64,000 bases of DNA. Origin: Promethearchaeota archaeon (lineage in GTDB: Archaea; Asgardarchaeota; Lokiarchaeia; Sigynarchaeales; SOKP01). The position numbers were made by a program, and so were the translations under genes. The notes below the pieces were generated by a model that had not been told where the DNA came from, searched no databases, and saw only the letters and a list, made by a program, of their open reading frames with translations. Within the stretch, counting starts at the first letter, position 1. Every line of letters starts with the position of its first letter. Below, one piece after another: positions 35,572 to 43,761 of this stretch. The stretch covers positions 1 to 64,000 of the forward strand of contig JAHLWT010000224.1 of assembly GCA_019057775.1 (NCBI GenBank), read 5' to 3'.

Positions 35572-36375
35572 CTACCCCATATTCTTTTTCATCATCATCA
35601 TTTTTTTCTTACTCCCCGTTTCGGAGAATCTCTTTGGCATTGTTTTCTTATGTAACAAGTAATTTACGATAGACAATGAAATTATCCAAACGAATAACAT
35701 GAGGACGTCAAATTGCACCATGAAGAAATTATTCCCCTCGACACAAAATCTTAGTAAGTCAGTTAAAAATGTTACTGGGGATAGAAATGATATGACTACC
35801 ATATTAAGGGGTATCGCTTGGAGAGAAACAAAAATTCCACTTATAAATAGTAAGGGAAACTTGATAAGATTTACTATAATCATCAAATCTGATGTCATAT
35901 CTGTCGGGTTTGCAGCTACTAATAAACCTAATAAGGAACCCAAAATTGACATGAGCCCTATCCCAGAAAACAATAAAAGTATTGTAATGAGTGAATTAAA
36001 AACAATGGAGAACATTATCATAAAGATAACAGATATAATTGAAGTAATTATCATTGAATAAAGAGTAGAAGCCAAGATTATCCCCAATAAAATTTCATTT
36101 AATGAGATCGGAGAAGATATGATCTTCTCGAGCGATTTTTCACGGGTTTCAATTGGTAAAACAACAGGGCTGATAGCCGTAGCTGTAAAAAAAGATGTCA
36201 TTGCGATTATCCCAATAAATATAAGATTAAAAGAGATCTTCCTCCCAATAACCCACGAGAGAGTCATAAAGAAAGGAAACATTAAGCCAAAAATCAATAC
36301 AGGTCCTTTTTTAATATATAATGTTATATTTTTCTTACTTAATATCAATATTCTTTTTATACTCTCTTGGATCAT
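35572..36375 (-). CDS. ABC-2 type exporter permease
   Basis: 267 residues with six membrane helices and the ABC-2 layout: an amphipathic start (IKRILILSKKNITLYIKKGP), cytoplasmic motif ETREKSLEKIISSPISLNEILLG after helix two, and a final helix followed by a basic tail (KKKMMMMKKNMG). Its ATG overlaps the stop of the ATPase gene (ATGA), so the two are coupled. The export substrate is unknown; such archaeal pairs often handle drugs, lipids or peptides. On the opposite strand long open frames exist but are only shadows. Confidence 0.88.
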   Translation of the reverse strand: MIQESIKRILILSKKNITLYIKKGPVLIFGLMFPFFMTLSWVIGRKISFNLIFIGIIAMTSFFTATAISPVVLPIETREKSLEKIISSPISLNEILLGIILASTLYSMIITSIISVIFMIMFSIVFNSLITILLLFSGIGLMSILGSLLGLLVAANPTDMTSDLMIIVNLIKFPLLFISGIFVSLQAIPLNMVVISFLSPVTFLTDLLRFCVEGNNFFMVQFDVLMLFVWIISLSIVNYLLHKKTMPKRFSETGSKKKMMMMKKNMG

Positions 36376-37340
36376 TTATAACCCATCTCCTTCACAGATA
36401 TTAAATCTTCTTTTATTAGATGAATAAATACCTCCTCTAAGGATGTATCTTTTATTTTTAGATCAGTAATATTAATATTGTTCTCTTCTGTTGCTTGATA
36501 TAAGTTAGCTATGTCCTTTAAAGCATTTTCGCTAGAGAAACCATAATACCCACTTTTTTCTTTAACGAAATTACCAATTTTGGATAAAATACTTTCTTGT
36601 TTAGCTGATAATCCCCCCTTAATTTTGATTAAAATTGTTGAAGCAGATTTAAATTGTTCACGAAGGGTATCTGGACTCTCATCAGCAATTATTTTTCCCT
36701 TATTCATGATTAAAATTCTATCGCAAATATTCTGAGCTTCTTGCATGTCATGAGTAGTTATAAGTATAGTTTTGCCTTCCTCCTTCAACTTAAGAATTTG
36801 GCTTCTCATTAGATTAACAGAAATAGGATCTAAACCACTTGTTGGCTCATCAAGTATTAAAATAGGAGGATTATGCAGTAAAGCCTGACAGAGATTTAAA
36901 CGCTGTTTAAGCCCCTTTGAGAGTGTTTTTGTTTTAGAATGCTTCCTTCCTATTAAATCAAACTGATTTAGAAGTGTATTTGAGCGTTTCTCAATCTCAT
37001 CTTTTGAGAGCCCATATATACCTCCTGAAAACTTGAGATTTTGCCAAACACTATAACCTGAAAAAGCATTACTAACTTCAGGGACGATTCCAAAATCATT
37101 TTTATATCTGGTTGGATTTTCTATTATATCTTTTCCAAGAATTTCAATTTTTGCATTGTTTTCTATTTGAAAAACGCCTGTTAATAATCGAATTGTTGTA
37201 GTTTTACCGGCTCCATTAGGGCCAAGAATTCCAACGATTTCACCTTGAATAACTTCAAAAGAAACGTTATTTACCGCAACTAGAGTTCCAAATCTTTTAA
37301 TTAAGTTTGAAACTTTAATAGCAACAGATTTCTTGTTCAA
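36372..37340 (-). CDS. ABC transporter ATP-binding protein (ABC-2 exporter)
   Basis: 322 residues. Walker A GPNGAGKTT (40-48), signature LSKGLKQR (140-147, variant of LSGGQ typical of the DrrA/CcmA exporter group), Walker B LILDEP (161-166) and H-loop TTHDMQEA. A C-terminal DrrA-like extension (about 225-322) follows. The frame begins with TTG at 37338-37340. It is first in a two-gene operon with the permease. Two adjacent palindromes at 37420-37453, about 80-115 bp upstream, probably mark an operator. Confidence 0.92.
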   Translation of the reverse strand: MNKKSVAIKVSNLIKRFGTLVAVNNVSFEVIQGEIVGILGPNGAGKTTTIRLLTGVFQIENNAKIEILGKDIIENPTRYKNDFGIVPEVSNAFSGYSVWQNLKFSGGIYGLSKDEIEKRSNTLLNQFDLIGRKHSKTKTLSKGLKQRLNLCQALLHNPPILILDEPTSGLDPISVNLMRSQILKLKEEGKTILITTHDMQEAQNICDRILIMNKGKIIADESPDTLREQFKSASTILIKIKGGLSAKQESILSKIGNFVKEKSGYYGFSSENALKDIANLYQATEENNINITDLKIKDTSLEEVFIHLIKEDLISVKEMGYK

Positions 37341-37419
37341 ATCTGGATTTTGACTAATCTATATCACTTTCCTTTTTTACTAATATTGTAACTAATGATA
37401 TGTAATAGAAAATATTAAT

Positions 37420-37435
37420 GCTTTACATGTAAAGC
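37420..37435. promoter_or_regulatory. 16-bp perfect palindrome upstream of ABC exporter
   Basis: GCTTTACATGTAAAGC is fully self-complementary and lies about 80 bp before the exporter ATPase start. It shares the TTACA/TGTAA core with the next palindrome, as expected for a pair of repressor sites. Confidence 0.55.
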
Positions 37436-37438
37436 CCA

Positions 37439-37453
37439 ATTACAAGATGTAAT
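37439..37453. promoter_or_regulatory. Second inverted repeat, ATTACA-AGA-TGTAAT
   Basis: Six-base arms around a 3-base centre, only 3 bases from the preceding 16-bp palindrome and with the same TTACA core. Together they look like tandem dimer sites for a regulator of the exporter operon. Confidence 0.45.
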
Positions 37454-37578
37454 ACTAAGATATTTTCCTTAAGATTATCTAAACTTAATAGATTAGAACA
37501 TGTTCAAACCAAGTTTTTTATCTAAGTATTATTTTACCTTAATAAATTATACAAATGATAAGTTAAGATGAAAATTAA

Positions 37579-37722
37579 ATGAAAATTGTAGATATTAAAA
37601 ATATTCAAATTGCTGACACCCCTCATAAAGTAGCTGTAAAAAAATTATTTAATTTTGAGCACGCAACAATTGTTCATATTGAACTTAAATTAATGTCGTG
37701 TAACGTTGCTTACTATTCCTAG
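37579..37722 (+). pseudogene. Truncated cupin-like gene fragment
   Basis: An ATG-started frame of 47 codons: MKIVDIKNIQIADTPHKVA, later HATIVHIELKL, then a stop. The pattern matches the beginning of small cupins (H..vvHi.LkPGE...H), but the metal-binding motifs are missing because the frame ends before them. It is therefore a 5' fragment of a former cupin gene. Confidence 0.45.
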
Positions 37723-37755
37723 GTAAGACTTAATTTTTTTAAAATTTTTAATAAT

Positions 37756-38355
37756 TTACTTTCTAATTTGATTGAGGTTCTTAAGATTTTTGAGTACCTC
37801 AAAATTAGTTATAGGGTTACCACTAAGTTCTAATCTCTCTAAATTGATTAAACTTGCCAAATTGCCTATATTCATAATTTGATTATTGGAAAGATTTAAG
37901 TACCTTAGATTTTCTAAGGTTTCTATGCCATCAATGTCTTTTATTTTATTATTACTTAAATCTAAATGCTCAAGCTTATTTAGATCTTCTAAACCTTCAA
38001 TTTTAGTGATCTCATTTTGGTTTAAAAGTAGTTCCTTTAATTTATGAAGATGATTTAGACCTTTTATCTCAGAAATTTGATTACCACTGAATTCTAATTC
38101 ATCCAAATTGATAAGCGCTTCTAATCCGCTAATCTCAGTAATATGATTCGCTTCTAAATGAAGTTTTTTCAAATTAATTAGAGGATCCAATTGTTCAATC
38201 GTAATAATCTTATTCTTCTCCAGATATAGCCCAATTAGATTGGTGAAACGCTTTAATCTCTTGATTTCGCCTATTTTACTTAAATTAAAACTCTCCAAGT
38301 ATAAAGTGGTAGTATCAAATAAAATTTTCTTCTTATGAATTTTTACGTAATCCAT
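37756..38355 (-). CDS. Leucine-rich repeat protein (SDS22-like)
   Basis: 199 residues consisting almost entirely of about eight 22-residue repeats of the form L..L..L.L..N.I..I.gle, e.g. LEHLDLSNNKIKDIDGIETL. There is no signal peptide, so it is cytoplasmic. The 22-residue SDS22 type repeat is typical of protein-interaction scaffolds and is common in Asgard genomes. The short capping segment at the end lacks a transmembrane helix. A partner cannot be told from the neighbours: an ABC exporter on one side and a divergent gamma-carbonic-anhydrase-like gene on the other. Confidence 0.88.
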   Translation of the reverse strand: MDYVKIHKKKILFDTTTLYLESFNLSKIGEIKRLKRFTNLIGLYLEKNKIITIEQLDPLINLKKLHLEANHITEISGLEALINLDELEFSGNQISEIKGLNHLHKLKELLLNQNEITKIEGLEDLNKLEHLDLSNNKIKDIDGIETLENLRYLNLSNNQIMNIGNLASLINLERLELSGNPITNFEVLKNLKNLNQIRK

Positions 38356-38499
38356 AATTAATATTTAGGAACATCTATTTTTTAGTAAATCTCATTTAAA
38401 TTATAAACTTACCAAATCTTAAATACAAGTTAATATCATGGAAACTATTTTTTACAGTCTTAAATTATTAAAGATATTCATTTTATTGGTAAATAAATT

Positions 38500-39054
38500 A
38501 TGATAGAAAAAAGCCCATTTAATGGAACAATTCCAAAAATTCATCCTACTGCTTTTATTGCTCCTGACGTTACTATTATCGGTGATGTAGAAATAGGTGC
38601 GTATTCAAATATATGGTATGGAGCGATCCTTCGCGGAGATTGGGGAAAAATTGTTGTTGGAGAGAACACTAGCATACAAGAAAATGCTGTTCTACATTCA
38701 ATACCAAACGCGACTTGTAAAATCGGTAAGAATGTGAGATTAGCTCATTTATCGATGTGCCATGGACCTTGTGTTGTTGGAGATTCTTCTCTGGTTGGAA
38801 TTAATGCTACAGTATTGCAAGGTGCTAAACTTGGAGAAGGTTGTGTATTAGCAGCTGGTTCAGTCCTTCGAGATGAAACAGAAACAGAAAATTTTTGCCT
38901 ATATGCAGGAGTACCAGCAGTTAAAAAGAAAAAGTATCCACAACGAACGAGAGGCGAGAATTTCTCTAATCTCTACGTGTCGAATGGCCAAAAATTTAAA
39001 AAGGCAGGATTCGGGCAAGAGATTCCAAAGGAATATTTGATAATGGAAGAATAA
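38500..39054 (+). CDS. Gamma-class carbonic anhydrase-like hexapeptide protein
   Basis: 184 residues of left-handed beta-helix repeats (ITIIGDVEIGAYSNIW pattern). Three His fit the metal site of the gamma class: His66 (ENAVLHS), His83 and His88 (RLAHLSMCHG, spacing as in GHnaxLHGC). The loop GDWGKIVVGENTSIQ, conserved as RgDxxxIxIGxxtNiQD, is present. The family includes CamH-type enzymes, YrdA and PaaY; real carbonic anhydrase activity is not assured. A degenerate copy of the gene's last 30 codons lies downstream at 39584-39679. Confidence 0.88.
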   Translation: MIEKSPFNGTIPKIHPTAFIAPDVTIIGDVEIGAYSNIWYGAILRGDWGKIVVGENTSIQENAVLHSIPNATCKIGKNVRLAHLSMCHGPCVVGDSSLVGINATVLQGAKLGEGCVLAAGSVLRDETETENFCLYAGVPAVKKKKYPQRTRGENFSNLYVSNGQKFKKAGFGQEIPKEYLIMEE

Positions 39055-39230
39055 AGACTGATTTGAGTATTTACAATTCCTTTAAAATTTTGAATATTTA
39101 TATTAATCATTAGAGAACTCGAGTTAGTTTAAAAGAATAATTATTTCCGAAATCAAGAAAATTTTTTATACAATATTAAACATTATTTATAAACTTATAA
39201 TTCTCAACTAAATGATGAAGGTTTATTAAA

Positions 39231-39365
39231 ATGGGTGTTGGTAAAAAGATATTTAAATGGGTTTTTCTTACTTTTGCTTTAATTATTGTTGGTTTATTGA
39301 TTTATTTTGTAATATTTTATTATTGGCCCAATCTTGTTGCAGAGTTAACACCTGGTGGTGGCTAA
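39231..39365 (+). CDS. 44-residue single-pass membrane peptide
   Basis: An ATG-started frame with a positively charged N-terminus (MGVGKKIFKW) followed by one long hydrophobic helix of about 22 residues and a short tail PNLVAELTPGGG. An AT-rich promoter-like stretch (TTTATAAACTTATAA) lies 30-45 bp upstream. The positive-inside pattern and a clean end support a real small membrane protein, but there is no homology evidence. Confidence 0.5.
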   Translation: MGVGKKIFKWVFLTFALIIVGLLIYFVIFYYWPNLVAELTPGGG

Positions 39366-39583
39366 GTAGGAGAAAGTACTATGACACTCTTCTTAGAGCT
39401 CTTTAAATTTTCTTTAGTTCAGATTTTTTAACAGAGATGTTCTGAAGTTTAACATTTAAATTTAAAATTAAGTAAGAAATATTGATATGTATATAAAATT
39501 AATTCAATTGATAAACAAGCAATTTTGGATAAGTATTGGGAAGAAATATCCCATTTTAATTTTTAATTTGGAAGAGTTAAAGT

Positions 39584-39679
39584 GAAAATTTTTCTAATCT
39601 TTATGTGTTGAATAGTCAGAAATTTAAAGAGGCTAAATACGGGCAAGAGATACCAAAAGAATATTTAATGCTTGATTAG
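39584..39679 (+). pseudogene. Remnant copy of the gamma-CA-like gene's 3' end
   Basis: The 31 codons ENFSNLYVLNSQKFKEAKYG followed by QEIPKEYLMLD-stop match the last residues of the gene at 38500-39054 (ENFSNLYVSNGQKFKKAGFG and QEIPKEYLIMEE), with an in-frame stop just upstream. A tandem second gene copy once existed here and has been deleted apart from its tail. Confidence 0.85.
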
Positions 39680-39713
39680 ATTCACTTCTAGAGTATTTTC
39701 TTACTTTTAATAA

Positions 39714-40301
39714 TCAAAGTATCTTGACATAATCAAAATCATGAAAATCTAATATTTTCCTAACCATCTCTTTAAAGCTTTTGAGAACATTCGTATTTTC
39801 TTTAGAAGAGGTATTAATATAGTCCAAAACGTCGTGATTTTTAAGGAATTGCTCAACTATTAGTGTATCAACTCTGTATTGTTTATTTTCTTGTTGTGCT
39901 AAATCAAGTTTAGTCCCAATCACAATTTTAGGGCAATCCGCAAGGTTTTGCTCTATTAACTTATCGTACCACCAATCTAGCTTTATTAAGCTTTCCATTC
40001 GAATTAAATCAAATACTAAGAATATCCCGTTTGCTCCATTAATATAGTATCGAAACAATTTCTTAAATTGTTCTTGTCCTCCAAAATCCCATATAGAAAG
40101 TCTAACAATAGATTCTTCATCATTATCTACAACAGGAATGTCAAAGGTATAAAAATCTATTCCTACAGTTAATTTTGTATCAACTCTAAAGGTATTAAAA
40201 CATAACCGGCGAGCTATACATGTTTTTCCTACTCCCCCGTCTCCGATGAGGCAAATTTTAAAAATATAACGAGGTTCTTCCGGTCCTTCCTCTTCTATTA
40301 T
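39714..40301 (-). CDS. Ras/Rab-like small GTPase without canonical start codon
   Basis: About 195 residues. G1 GDGGVGKT, G2 Thr in KLTVGID, G3 WDFGGQEQF, G4 in the variant form TKLD, and G5-like TSSKEN are all present in the right order and spacing, so the whole G-domain is encoded. The only TTG/ATG codon in frame (TTG at 40058) falls after G3 and would delete the nucleotide-binding core. Upstream the frame is open to TAA at 40305-40307, and GGTGAT (40308-40313) stands 6 bases before ATA ATA (40296-40301). Initiation at ATA is proposed. No lipid-anchor Cys is present at either end. Confidence 0.8.
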   Translation of the reverse strand: MIEEEGPEEPRYIFKICLIGDGGVGKTCIARRLCFNTFRVDTKLTVGIDFYTFDIPVVDNDEESIVRLSIWDFGGQEQFKKLFRYYINGANGIFLVFDLIRMESLIKLDWWYDKLIEQNLADCPKIVIGTKLDLAQQENKQYRVDTLIVEQFLKNHDVLDYINTSSKENTNVLKSFKEMVRKILDFHDFDYVKIL

Positions 40302-40445
40302 GAATTAATCACCATTAAAAATTTGAATCTCTTATTCGGTAATAAGATAATTCTACTTTCATATATAATAAAAATTTGAGTATAAATCATTAACTATTAA
40401 AATACTAAGATCATAGTGTCGCATCATCATTAAAACCTCAACTTT

Positions 40446-41570
40446 TTAATTTTTGAAATAGTCTAATATCATTTTCATGCATTTATTCGAACTTGGAATC
40501 TTTTTAAGATCACATAATATTGAATAATTAAAGAGTACAATATGTTTCACACCCACCTTGGCATAGCTTTCAATTCTATTTATAACCATATCCGGAGTTC
40601 CATTAATATAAAAATCGTAGCACATTTCAGGCGGAACTTTATTTATTATGCTTAGAATTGTGTCTCTCTCAAAGTTCGGTGGAATGTAATCTACAACTCC
40701 ATCTATGTTATCTCCTAGAGGATGAGTTAAGCCATACTGTTGAAAATCCTCATTATACAAAGTAAGCATATGATTTTTAGCAATTATAGATTCAGTCATC
40801 CTCTTACTTTCGTCAGGATCCTCATCAACAATTACATTGACATAAAGAGCCGGGGTAAATTTTTCAAATTCCCTTCCAGCTTTTTGTATGGATGTCTTAA
40901 TAATTTTTAGTTTCTCTTTATAAGTATCAGGGCTTAAATATATTGGTAGCCACCCGTCTCCTAATCTACCAGTTATATCAAGCATTCGTGGACCATGAGC
41001 AGCAAGCCATATTGGAGGATATCTTCCTGATTTATGTGGCTTCAATGAAAAAATAGCATTTTTTAAATTCCAAAATTTTCCATTATAATCAAATTTTTCG
41101 TCATTTTCCCATAATAACCTAATAATCTTAATTGCTTCTTCTAACCTAGACACAGGATTATCCCATTTTATACCGTACGGAATAATATTTTCCTTTTCTC
41201 CGGTACCTATTCCTAGAATAGTTCTTCCATTTGATAATTGATCGAGTGTTAAAATTGTTTGAGCCAGAACAGCGGGATGCCTTCTAAAAGTCTCTGTTAC
41301 ACCTGTTCCTAATTTTATTTTTCTTGTATTTAAGGAAGCAATGCTCATCATGGTAAATGCTTCATAAATAAGATGAGGACTTTCATACACACTCGCCAAG
41401 TTAGTGATATCTGGTGTCCAGATTGATTTAGGAATCCAATTCATGATGTGATCAGCAAAAAATAGAGAATCATAACCATCTTTCTCATATGCTTTTAATG
41501 TATTCAAATTGCTTTTCAAAGGGGGAATAAAGGTTGCGTCTCTTCCAATTTTTAAGTCTGTGATATCCAT
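40446..41570 (-). CDS. F420-type luciferase-like oxidoreductase
   Basis: 374 residues of the LLM TIM barrel. Early DGYDSLFFADHIMNW is the common strand with the substrate or flavin His/Asp, followed by LGTGVTETFRRHPAVLAQTI, TLDQLSNGRTILGIGTGEKE and PPIWLAAHGPRMLDITGRLGDGW. This is the archetype of F420-dependent glucose-6-phosphate dehydrogenase- and Mer-like enzymes, so cofactor F420 is likely rather than FMN (family knowledge). Substrate unknown. It stands alone between the GTPase and the VWA genes. Confidence 0.87.
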   Translation of the reverse strand: MDITDLKIGRDATFIPPLKSNLNTLKAYEKDGYDSLFFADHIMNWIPKSIWTPDITNLASVYESPHLIYEAFTMMSIASLNTRKIKLGTGVTETFRRHPAVLAQTILTLDQLSNGRTILGIGTGEKENIIPYGIKWDNPVSRLEEAIKIIRLLWENDEKFDYNGKFWNLKNAIFSLKPHKSGRYPPIWLAAHGPRMLDITGRLGDGWLPIYLSPDTYKEKLKIIKTSIQKAGREFEKFTPALYVNVIVDEDPDESKRMTESIIAKNHMLTLYNEDFQQYGLTHPLGDNIDGVVDYIPPNFERDTILSIINKVPPEMCYDFYINGTPDMVINRIESYAKVGVKHIVLFNYSILCDLKKIPSSNKCMKMILDYFKN

Positions 41571-41691
41571 AATTAATAATTCTTGCTATTATATTTTTTA
41601 TTTAAAGTAATAATTAATTAATTAGAACGTGATTATTAAGTTATTTGAAAATACATTTATGAGGTCCCAACTTTTCATTTCTTAATGAAAT

Positions 41692-42804
41692 TCAAGTTTG
41701 AGATAATAAATCTATTAAAGCTCTTGGAATTTCTTTATAATCATTAACAGCGTAAAATTTTCCACTTCCCGCATGAGCTATGGCTTTGCACGTGGCGATT
41801 CCTTGATCTGCATTATTTTCAGCAGGCATGCCAATAACATGTAATCTGGTGAATTTTTTGGCTAGAACTATTGGATTTTCACCACGATTATAATTACCGT
41901 CAGTAATAAGAATGCCAAATGGATTTTTTTTCTTCTCTTTTATTTTATTTAACTGTTTTAATCCTTTATCCAACCCAATATAAATATTTGTAAATCCCAC
42001 AGCTTCAGAATCTAATATTTCATCAATGATGGAAACTATTGGTTTCTTTTTATCAATATTTTTTAATATCATAGCGGTTGAATTAAATAGTATTATAGCG
42101 AAATCCTCTTTTTCCATATTGTAAGCTAAAACGGACGTAGTGAGAGCAGCATTCAATAATAATCGTCCATACATGCTACCACTCGTATCTAATATCAATA
42201 CTACTTTTCTCTTTTGTCTCTTTCTTTCGATCCCATAAATATCTTGATAATTTAAACTCTTTTTGTGAATTTTTAGAGGATTATGCTGGATTGTTTCATC
42301 CAAACTAAATTCTGACATTCCTATTTGATAAAAGGGAACTGTTCTTTTATACTGACCTCTTAATCCTTTACTCGTGATTTTTAAAGATAATTTCAAAATA
42401 CTTTGACGTGCCAAACGCCTAAATACCGTTTTATATTTCTCAGAAATAGGACGCCTTATAAAAAAATAGATTTCCGACATAAATTCTCCCGCATCTTTTG
42501 CTTTTTCTATAAAAAATTTAACTCCTTCTTCAGTGTCCATAGCATCTGTCGCGGCATAGACATTTGCTTTGAGTAATCCCAATAATGCCTCGATATTTTT
42601 ATGTTGTATTGCTAAATACGTGAGATCCCTTATCTGTTTAAAATCAAGAGTATCTGCTAAATGTTTATAATAATCTGGTTTCTTTTTCTTTTTTCTGATA
42701 ATTTCATATTCCAGTATTTTATTATCAGGTAGTCGATCAACATGCCTTACATGCAGCCTTTTCTCAATCTCTTCAGAATTGTCCTCAGAGAAATCATCGA
42801 TTAT
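41692..42804 (-). CDS. VWA-domain protein, partner of MoxR AAA+
   Basis: The reading frame carries a von Willebrand A domain with MIDAS residues DTSGSMYG, then Thr in VGFTNIYIG and Asp in ILITDGNY. Using the only near-canonical codon (TTG at 42582) would give 296 residues, but protein-like sequence continues 74 residues further upstream (DDFSEDNSEEIEKRLHVRHV and on) with no ATG, GTG or TTG. The frame there reaches ATA at 42802-42804, which overlaps the stop of the MoxR gene as ATAA, exactly where an ATGA coupling would be expected. Full length then is about 370 residues. MoxR/VWA pairs act as chaperone-like complexes that mature metal enzymes or remodel proteins. Confidence 0.82.
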   Translation of the reverse strand: MIDDFSEDNSEEIEKRLHVRHVDRLPDNKILEYEIIRKKKKKPDYYKHLADTLDFKQIRDLTYLAIQHKNIEALLGLLKANVYAATDAMDTEEGVKFFIEKAKDAGEFMSEIYFFIRRPISEKYKTVFRRLARQSILKLSLKITSKGLRGQYKRTVPFYQIGMSEFSLDETIQHNPLKIHKKSLNYQDIYGIERKRQKRKVVLILDTSGSMYGRLLLNAALTTSVLAYNMEKEDFAIILFNSTAMILKNIDKKKPIVSIIDEILDSEAVGFTNIYIGLDKGLKQLNKIKEKKKNPFGILITDGNYNRGENPIVLAKKFTRLHVIGMPAENNADQGIATCKAIAHAGSGKFYAVNDYKEIPRALIDLLSQT

Positions 42805-43679
42805 TGAAAATCCGATTTGCTCAATACAGCTAAAACGATATTAGTGATAATCTCTTTTTTGGATTGAGTAAGTCCATCCTCTAATTCGATTTTATTGTAT
42901 AAGGCCATTACGGCGGCTTCAACCCAATTTTTAGAACTATCAGTATTTTCATATTGATTCATTAAAGTTGTTAAATCTATTGCACCTCTAATAGAACTAC
43001 CTCTGCGGATAGAAGTACTTTCTCTTGTAATTTGTATAATCTGTTGAGATATGGTGGCAATTTTAGTATTGTCACTATCATTTAGATTAGCTTCTTGTTT
43101 AATTATCAGAATTTCTTCTTCTGGATTTTGATAAGATAGGTTAATCCATATGAACCTGTCTTTTAATGCTTCTCCTAATACGGTTACACCTACGTGTGCA
43201 GCAGGATTCTGTGTTGCAATAACAAAAAAGTCATCATGCGCAGTTATCGTTTTTAACTTAGGAATTTCTAAAATGCCTTCATCTAAAGCTGTCAGTAGTG
43301 AATTTTGTGTATTTTCTGGCATTCTATTAATTTCATTTATGAATAAACATCCTCCATTCATCATTGCTAAAGCGAGTGGTCCATATCTATAAGAATCTTC
43401 AACATATCCTTTCGAAATCACGATCGGCGGATCGAAATAGCCAACAAGATTATGCGGAAGTAGTTCTTCACTACAATCAACTCGATAAAAATTAGTTGTA
43501 AAATAAGAAGTCCCCGCTTTTGCAAGTGTAGTTTTTCCTGTGCCTACATCACCTTCTAATAATATATTCTTTCCTACAGAATTCCCTATGACAATTTTTC
43601 TAAGTTCTTCTGTTCTGCCTATTATCTTATTTTTTTCTTGTATATCTTTTACTCTTGCGGTTATATCTATACCAACCAT
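42801..43679 (-). CDS. MoxR-family AAA+ ATPase
   Basis: 292 residues. Walker A GDVGTGKTT, Walker B CLFINEINRMP, sensor-1 FFVIATQNP and the arginine-finger region LKDRFIW are typical of the MoxR/RavA group. The second half is the helical lid domain (ESTSIRRGSSIRGAIDLTTL). It runs directly into the VWA gene, overlapping at its TAA. The pair probably assembles or activates a partner; the nearest candidate on the same strand upstream is the FTR1-type iron permease, but a link is speculative. Confidence 0.9.
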   Translation of the reverse strand: MVGIDITARVKDIQEKNKIIGRTEELRKIVIGNSVGKNILLEGDVGTGKTTLAKAGTSYFTTNFYRVDCSEELLPHNLVGYFDPPIVISKGYVEDSYRYGPLALAMMNGGCLFINEINRMPENTQNSLLTALDEGILEIPKLKTITAHDDFFVIATQNPAAHVGVTVLGEALKDRFIWINLSYQNPEEEILIIKQEANLNDSDNTKIATISQQIIQITRESTSIRRGSSIRGAIDLTTLMNQYENTDSSKNWVEAAVMALYNKIELEDGLTQSKKEIITNIVLAVLSKSDFQ

Positions 43680-43761
43680 ATAACTAAGAGTTAAGCATCT
43701 GTAAAAAGATTTTATATTCCAACTTAAAACTGAAAAAAAATAAAGAAAAATAATAGGAAAA

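Noticed and set aside
35699..36427. Plus-strand frames opposite the ABC-2 permease
   Set aside because: Shadows of a six-helix membrane protein; the Ile/Lys-rich translations arise from the codon pattern.
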